Shown: positions 34,183 to 40,407 of the stretch, piece after piece
How the letters are laid out: each line of letters opens with the position of its first letter
Numbering within the stretch: position 1 is the stretch's first letter
Source of the DNA: Parasitella parasitica
Lineage: Eukaryota > Mucoromycota > Mucoromycetes > Mucorales > Mucoraceae
DNA: 40,407 nucleotides
NCBI GenBank assembly: GCA_025201805.1
Contig: MU619301.1
Coordinates: forward strand, 63,524 to 103,930
Direction: 5' to 3'
The notes under the pieces: generated by a model
Told to the model about the DNA's origin: nothing
What the model saw: only the letters and a program-made list of their open reading frames with translations
The model's database searches: none
Translations under genes and position numbers: made by a program

Positions 34183-36218
34183 GATTGCGAGTGTGTTGAT
34201 CCAAGAAAGAATAACAAACGCTTATATTTATTCTTAGTAGGATTGTTGCCAGCGCAAAGTTAAGTGTATTCAAAAGAAAGAAAGGGAAAAGGAACAGGAA
34301 CTAAACTAGATTATAGCGAAAAAGCTGTTTGTATTATAAATAGTTTAATAGAATCATATATACAAACACACACAACAAACTGTATGCAAGGTCATCCCAA
34401 CCTGGATAACCCCACTAAACCGTATTATACAGTCTCCTCTTCCTCTTGCTATTCTCCTTTCTTCCCCTTCGATATCGCTCTTTGGACAAAGAATGACTTT
34501 TTCTGCGTCATATGGCTTTCTTGTCCCTGACGCAAGTGTAACAAACAGACAATGGAATCGTATATACACCATGGTCCACAAGAAGCGAACCTGCCAATGC
34601 ATCACACAACATGTATAAAAACTACTCTATACAATCAATTTACACAACACATGCCCCCATTTTGATCTTGCAATAAACTGCCCTCCCCCTTTTTTAATGG
34701 GCTGTTTGTTTTCTTACAAACCACCGCTGCCGCTGCTTCTGCTGCTGCTGTTGCTTTTGCTGCTGCATTTAGCCTTCTCCCCCCCCCCCCTTTTTTTTTC
34801 GCATAATTAATAGTGTAACTGATTTATCATTATAGAGTTTCCCTCCTTTTTAGGTTTGATGGATATGTGTATCATTATCATTGTATTCTTAGCATTTGTA
34901 AATAAAACAAAAGCAGCAGCAGATGGATTTACATCTCTCAGAGTAGTGCAGCTGTTATTTACATGATAATAATGGTTTTATATCGGAACAAACTGGTCCG
35001 AGATCATCTCACCTTCTGCTCAAATGGGATAAATGACAACAGATATGGAGATCATCCATCGGCGCTACTCTTTATACCCCATCCCCAGGTTGAATACGGT
35101 ATTTCATGTATCGCTTCTTTTTCTCATCTCCTAACCAATTTCTTTGTTCTTTGTGGCTCCCTTTTTAATAAAGATATGATATATCGTCAGGGAAAAAGTC
35201 AGGGGTAATAAGCCAATTGAGCAGAGCTTTTCTAGATTTTCCCTCGTATCGTTGTTTCTTATGCATGAATGGTTCCGTGTAACAGTTCCCCTTCCATGCT
35301 GTATATATATATAATACTATCACCCTCAGTACGAATATAATGGTAGCATTACGCTAGACACTAAATGTTTTGATTTCTACTATTAATCCGCAAATGAGGG
35401 TCGTGCGTTTTTATTGTGGTATATACTCTCACTTTTTTTTTTTTTTTTTGGTTTTTTAATATCTGCACCCCAAGTATGTATGTATGTATGATACATGATG
35501 TGTTGCTGTGTTGTATCTTGCTGTCATGACCTGACACTTTTGAAACTTTCTCTTGTTCAAATGACTCTTTTTATCTTACATACGTTTTCACCATACATCA
35601 ATGTCCATATTTTTGAGCCAACAGTAGTTGTTTTGCAATAATCTACGCCATCAATAATTTCATACTCAAGCTATTACGTATGTACATGGAACAAAGTGAG
35701 CACATTTTGCGTTCATCTCTATAGCAATCGACATCGTGCGGAAACAACATGAGCTCTGTTTCATTGTTGTTGACAACATGTGCAGGATATTAATATCATT
35801 TCTGATGTCAGTTTGCCAACTATTTTGCTTTTTTTTTTAAACTATTACGTATAACTCAATTATACATAAACACGCACATACGAAAACCGGCGGCAAAATG
35901 CATAAAAATGCTCCAAGGCTTATATGATATCTGATTACAGATCCATCAGCAAGAAGTTTCAGAAATGTTCTGGATCTCTCCGAGTAATGTTAGAATGTTG
36001 TAAATCAACATTTAATGGCGAGACTTTTGGTCACTTGCAGCTTTTGAAAGTATACCAAGCGATCGCTCTGTGGTCTTTTCAATTCATCTTTGTCAAAATT
36101 GGGTCGAATAATGAAGCTTCTTATTATAGCATTTGTTAAATTAAACAAAGCACAAAGGGTCTTCTTCAGTCTGGTTATTTTGTTTGCTTAAAAACCGTGC
36201 TCTTGGTTTTTGATAGAA

Positions 36219-36286
<68 letters not shown>

Positions 36287-36527
36287 CACAACGCAGATAA
36301 AGGCTTTTTTTAATCCTCTATCCAAACAAGTAGATTGCATGAAGATGATAGATTTGCACACGGCTACATAAATCGAGACCACAATGTAATAAACCCCCCC
36401 CCCAGTGCACAGTTGATGTCTTACTTTATATACAGTTAGTATTATTGAAGATAGAATGACGATGGATTAAATTAAACAAATAGTAGCACAAATAGCATTA
36501 CAACAAGCGACGAAAAGGGAAAATCGA
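34183..36527. other. Long gene-free region with simple repeats
   Basis: A 2.3-kb stretch upstream of the Sel1 gene and downstream of ERG4. It contains a CAG/CTG trinucleotide cluster (about 34725-34770), a C run before a T run (34780-34800), a 18-nt T run near 35430, GTAT repeats near 35475 and a 65-nt T run (36222-36286). Open frames are short and unconvincing. No tRNA B-box-like motif or other RNA gene was found. A non-coding transcript cannot be excluded. Confidence 0.55.
36222..36286. repeat. Homopolymer of 65 T
   Basis: Uninterrupted T65, the longest homopolymer in the window. The flanks are unique and show no obvious target-site duplication. It could be an A tail of a retroposed minus-strand transcript, simple slippage, or an assembly artefact. 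Confidence 0.85.
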
Positions 36528-38115
36528 TTAAAATACGTATGGAATGAAAATATAAGGGACACGTCTACAATATTCTTCCCAATCCTTGCCGTACTTTTTG
36601 GAGCAACGTTCCATGTCTCTAGAGACACGATGAGTCAAGACACAGACAAAGAAGCAAAAGTAGAAATAAGGCAAGAAAGATCCAAAACCACAGATCAAAC
36701 CCCAGGACAAAGACTGGAATAAATCGGCAGTGTAATGAGGCTTGCGAACAACACCCCACCATCCAGAAGTTAAAAGCAAGTTGCCATTTTGTGTCTTGAC
36801 ATAGGTGGGGTTCTTGATTCTTCCCCAGGGGAGTTGAGGGAACGCCTTGCGGTCAATAAAGGAGCCATTCTGCTCCATGCGAAAACGGTTCTTTTGAGAG
36901 TTACCAGTATCAAAGACGTAGTAAGCAGCAAGGAGAGTAGCAAAAATGGCAATGGTATAACTCCAGCCATGACTGATGGTCTCGCCAGTAGTCAACTCGT
37001 ATTTTATAAGGTAGATGGAAGAATAACCGTATGTGAATGGAACGCCAGCCATGTTCCAAAAGATAAGCATGAATCCTGATAAAAAAAATAAATAGTTAAA
37101 TAACCCCATATCTGTCTGTCAATGTGTTTGGGGGGGTGTTTCTTACCATCCTTCTCGTAAAACATGTCAAAAGAGGTAGGAATACATTCTTCGCCCTTTT
37201 GACAGGCATTGGTGTACAGAAAGTGAGCAAGGACCATAAAGGCGACAGGGCCACTGACATAGCCACGCATTTCATATTGCTTCAATGCACACGAAACAGA
37301 GGTAAAGAAGAGGATAGGCCAAGGCACACGGCACTCTGCCCACATCTTCAAGTCAACAGGACCAATACGCGGATTCAAGGGAGCCCCCATAAAGAAATCG
37401 TAAATGGGCTTACCTGACATGCGGTGCTGGGTACCTCTTATGATAGAGTTGGTATAAACGAGGAAAGACATTGTGAAACCCCAAATAATTGCTGTGGTCA
37501 TGATGCCGCCAAAGTTCTCAATGATGGAGGTCAAGCGGAAGATGCCAGTAACATGAAGCGCAACAGAGAGTGCAAGGGTCAAGTACCATGATGACAGAGC
37601 ATTGCAGAGATAGGGAAGCTACATGAAGAGGGATACAAAAAGTTAGCGAATGGCTCTCTCTCTCTCTACTGGTATTCGTCAAAAGAGATACATGCCTTAC
37701 CACCCTTTAGAGAAGGAAGGGGAAGGCCATTCACGACAGGCCCGGGCATAAAGTAGGCGCAGAGAAAAGTATAAGCAACAAAGCCCATGTAGATCTTGAC
37801 AGCGGTCAAGGAAGGATAAGCACCCAAAGCGATTTTAGCAAGAAATTCCTCTGAAAGAAATTGGATGATGCCATCCTTTGTGTAGGAAGTAGGGCCAATA
37901 AGGTGGCCTTGATGGTACTCTAAGCAAATCCAAAAATAATACATCAAGCAAGGGAACCCCACCATCATACCGAGCGCGCCAGCAGGACCACCGAATTCAT
38001 ATACAACTTCGTTGTCCACTTCTTCCTCGTGCTTGGTCAGTTTGCTTTTAAATAAAGGCACGCCATTGCTGTTGACAGTGGGCTGCCCATCAGCGTTCAC
38101 TTCCTTCACCGCCAT
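36528..38115 (-). CDS. ERG4: Delta(24(28))-sterol reductase (ERG4-type)
   Basis: Three exons (37696-38115, 37147-37618, 36528-37075) give 479 aa, close to yeast Erg4. It is a multi-helix ER membrane protein using NADPH for the last step of ergosterol synthesis. Recognisable parts are [82 protein letters not shown] and the C-terminal [21 protein letters not shown]-type end. The first intron only restores frame with a GC donor (AAG|GCATGT), giving GGK-LPYLCN as in relatives; the nearby GTAAGG donor shifts frame. A clear branch motif (GCTAAC) lies 26 nt before the acceptor. A run of about 18 T precedes the ATG on the coding strand. Confidence 0.93.
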
Positions 38116-38668
38116 GTTTTGATTATAAACAAATAAAAAAAAAAAAAAAAAAAGGTGAAGAAGGAGGAAAACAAATGTGCCGTTTTATACCAGTAATTAA
38201 ATGCGCGCGGGGAAAAATCACCCGTGCTGTTGGTAGCAGTTACTGGCCTCGATTTCGGTTCAACTGTTGTGCCGATTGTGCTACTGTTGTTGATCTTTCT
38301 TTGTTTGATGTGCAAGATATGCGGTCTTGCCAATGCAGAAAACATGACAATTTATCAGTTACTACACCGAGAATAAAGAAAAGTGTGAATTATAAGGCAA
38401 AATCGAAACCATTGCATGTTTCTTGATAGCTCAATGGCGTTGATAACGTAGGCCGGTGTAGGTTGCAGAAGCAATCGGCAGGTGGGACAGCACTGACATT
38501 TCATCTCTCTGCCTTCCAATCAGATTCATTCTTGACTTGTGGACCAACACTTTCACATCCAAAATATGATGCAAGACATTGGAAAAAATTCTCTCTATTT
38601 ATTTTTCAAGCTTTCTCCCTCTCTCTCTCTCTATTTTCTTTCTTTCTTTCTTTCTTGATGCATTTACA
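38116..38668. other. Divergent promoter region between ERG4 and the EF-hand gene
   Basis: About 550 bp. It contains an A run near 38135-38152 close to the ERG4 start and a CT/CTTT microsatellite (38620-38656) just before the EF-hand ATG. The open frames here are not protein-like. Confidence 0.5.
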
Positions 38669-39972
38669 ATGGGACAGAGCAAAAGCAGAGAAAATAATGC
38701 TCTCTCGAAAAAGACACATTGTACGTATCCATTTCGTCATTGCACAAATCGTATGATTTACCTAATTGGTTGCACAGTTTCGACAAAGGAAATAGACAGC
38801 CTTCGACAAAACGTAAAGACGCAAGATCAAAACAACATTACAGTAGACGTATTCAAGGATGTAAATGGAGAGATGGGTCTATGTGTATGCATGTTGTAAT
38901 AATCCCTATGTATGTAGTCTGTCAAACAATATGTGCCAACCGTTTCCATGACAGACGATGTGTTTTTACAGCGGCTGTATTGCGCTTTTGGTGGCGATGA
39001 AAAGAAAGAGAAATGCCTTGATTTCAGGTAAAAAAAAATGGCTACTACCCAGGCTTAGTGGTGCATACTAATTGCTTTTATATATATATATATATATATA
39101 TAGCACGTTTGTTGATGGTTTGAGTGTGTTTATGAAGGGAACTCCAGAGGAAAAGCTGAAATGTAAGACGGTGTATGCGTTTATATCCCACATTTGACTC
39201 AATTGTACAGTGTCGTTCAAATTATACGATGTGGACAAGGATGGATATATATCCAAGGACGAATTAGAACATGTCATGATGCAATTGGTAAAGCACGCAT
39301 AGTTGAAGCATGATTCATGGCCAACATTTTTCATTAGTCCAAGATGATGTCGGATCAGGATAAGCAAGACGAGGAAATTCAGCGCTCTATTGATTGCATG
39401 TTTGAAGACTTTGATGTAGATTGCGATGGAAAACTGGCAAGTTGCCGGGTATTTGGCATTCAAACAGCACAGTTAGTAACCTTTTATCATTCTAGTCTTT
39501 CGACGAATACAAGCTTTCCGCCATGAAAGAACCTCTAATTGCCGATTTTGTTGGACGCTTTTTAGATCAGCATAATTTATCAAATAAAGCATCACCTGTA
39601 TCAAGGCCCACTTCAGTGAAATCACGGCAATCCTCTCGATCCGTCAACAACACCAGCAACCCACCCACACAACAGAATCGACTATCATATCGACTATCAC
39701 AAGCCGAATTACTAGATTATAGCCATCAGCAGCAGAAAAAAAGCATATCAGACACAGCAACCTCCAACTCTACAACCCCAAGTCCTAGAGCATCTGTTTG
39801 TTTACCTTTAACTTCTACAACATCTCCTGCTAGTGGGTTGTCATCCAAATCAAATTCTCCTGTTTCGTCTTCATCATCAAACACAGCGTCTAGCGCAAGG
39901 CCGAATCTGACTCATAGATTAAGTCGAGGCACCAGTATGGCAAGTCTTGATGCTGCAATGACATCCATGTAG
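38669..39972 (+). CDS. Calaxin/EFCAB1-like EF-hand protein with Ser-rich tail
   Basis: Seven exons (38669-38720, 38778-38860, 38918-39027, 39104-39162, 39211-39287, 39338-39436, 39496-39972) give 318 aa. MGQSKS at the N terminus fits N-myristoylation (Gly2, Ser6). TDDVFLQRLYCAF and FVDGLSVFMKGTPEEKLKLSFKLY precede canonical loop DVDKDGYISKDE; a second loop DVDCDGKLSFDE completes the pair. The spacing resembles EFCAB1/calaxin and NCS/CIB-type calcium sensors. The first hand pair is degenerate. The last about 120 residues are a Ser/Thr/Pro-rich, probably disordered tail. The second EF loop is only intact if the sixth intron uses a GC donor (CTG|GCAAGT). The ATG follows a CT-rich leader. A calcium-dependent membrane signalling role is inferred; the target is unknown. 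Confidence 0.78.
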
Positions 39973-40407
39973 TAGTGTCAGTAGTAGCTTTTTGCACATA
40001 CGAATAAAACGTCTCGCTGGATTCAAATAGCTTGTGCTAGACACATGAAAGCATTGAAAAAAAAAAAAAATGAAAAATACCACTAGAATGTAATGCGCAT
40101 TGATTGACTATGCCATAAGTTGTAGTATTCCACAATGCAATGATCACAGTGTAGAAATCCTTGAATTGTCAAGAGCAATGCACTGTTAGACATATTTTTG
40201 CGGCTATTTAAATAAATACATCAGCCACCATTCGTTTTGTGTATTTTGCGCAAATCCTCAAATAAGGATTTGCCATTGGATTTTATACACCTTCTTTCTC
40301 CACGTTCAAAGGTACCCAACATCGTAACTTCCATCCATCCATTCATCCATCCATCCATTAACAACCACATACTGACCGATCTATATTTCTTTCTTTTTTT
40401 TTTTTTT
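39973..40407. other. 3' flank of EF-hand gene and start of the next upstream region
   Basis: No gene is supported. A run of A lies at about 40058-40070, and a (CATC)n cluster at 40331-40359. The window ends in a T-rich tract that may be the leader of a gene outside the window. Confidence 0.5.
40331..40359. repeat. CCAT/CATC short tandem cluster
   Basis: Seven near-perfect CATC units interrupted once. The same CATCCATC string occurs near the three ribosomal-protein genes, in either orientation. Confidence 0.8.

Noticed and set aside
36188-36382. 64-aa minus-strand frame with poly-Lys
   Set aside because: The frame exists only because the A run encodes Lys.
37666-37695. ERG4 exon 1 reading through to a stop ([10 protein letters not shown])
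   Set aside because: It would truncate a conserved enzyme; splicing at the GC donor restores the family sequence.
38861-38899. Continuation of EF-hand exon 2 (VNGEMGLCVCML then stop)
   Set aside because: Donor GTAAAT at 38861 with acceptor at 38917 gives an in-frame domain segment resembling EFCAB1.

Overview
The window is nuclear DNA of a filamentous fungus, most likely a Mucoromycota (Mucorales-type) species. It is AT-rich. Genes are split by many short GT-AG introns, mostly 50-110 nt with pyrimidine-rich ends before AG. The gene content fits: Zn2Cys6 regulators, a fused ADE5,7 gene, ERG4, a YBT1/VMR1-type ABCC pump, Sel1-repeat and 2OG-like proteins, and a Tc1/mariner element. The lineage is inferred from gene content and architecture; no rRNA marker is present.

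Layout. 0.5-2.0 kb: MAK11-like WD40 ribosome-biogenesis factor (+). 2.2-4.2 kb: Zn2Cys6 regulator (+). 4.4-4.8 kb: small two-exon unknown gene (-). 5.5-6.5 kb: secreted, heavily glycosylated lipocalin-like protein (+). 7.4-10.2 kb: eight-exon ADE5,7 (-). 11.6-13.4 kb: 2OG-oxygenase-fold protein whose active site looks lost (+). 13.56-15.44 kb: complete Tc1-like transposon with 176-bp inverted repeats and an intact DD34E transposase (-). 15.6-16.0 kb: small two-helix membrane protein (+), with the transposon about 150 bp upstream of its ATG. 16.2-19.0 kb: second Zn2Cys6 regulator with a Gln/Pro tract (+). 19.2-20.5 kb: family-16 methyltransferase with an extra N-terminal domain (+), convergent with an F-box gene (20.6-21.7 kb, -). 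22.8-27.7 kb: full-length ABCC transporter (+). 28.3-31.4 kb: three ribosomal-protein genes, uL23 (+), eS12 (-) and eS7 (-). 32.1-34.2 kb: protein with 13 Sel1 repeats (-). 34.2-36.5 kb: long gene-free stretch with a 65-nt T run. 36.5-38.1 kb: ERG4 sterol reductase (-). 38.7-40.0 kb: EF-hand protein resembling calaxin/EFCAB1, with a myristoylation-type N terminus and a Ser-rich tail (+).

The genes do not form one pathway. Themes are ribosome production (MAK11, uL23, eS12, eS7, possibly the methyltransferase), core metabolism (ADE5,7, ERG4) and regulation/transport (two Zn2Cys6 factors, F-box, ABCC, Sel1, EF-hand). Exon models were built by hand from splice signals, reading frame and family fit. 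Two introns, in ERG4 and the EF-hand gene, only give a sensible protein with a GC-AG donor. Both Zn2Cys6 genes carry a stop-free 63-nt intron. The most unusual items are the lipocalin-like secreted protein, the degenerate 2OG protein, the long-TIR Tc1 element whose repeats are themselves built of roughly 21-bp units, and the calaxin-like protein in a fungus presumed to lack flagella.
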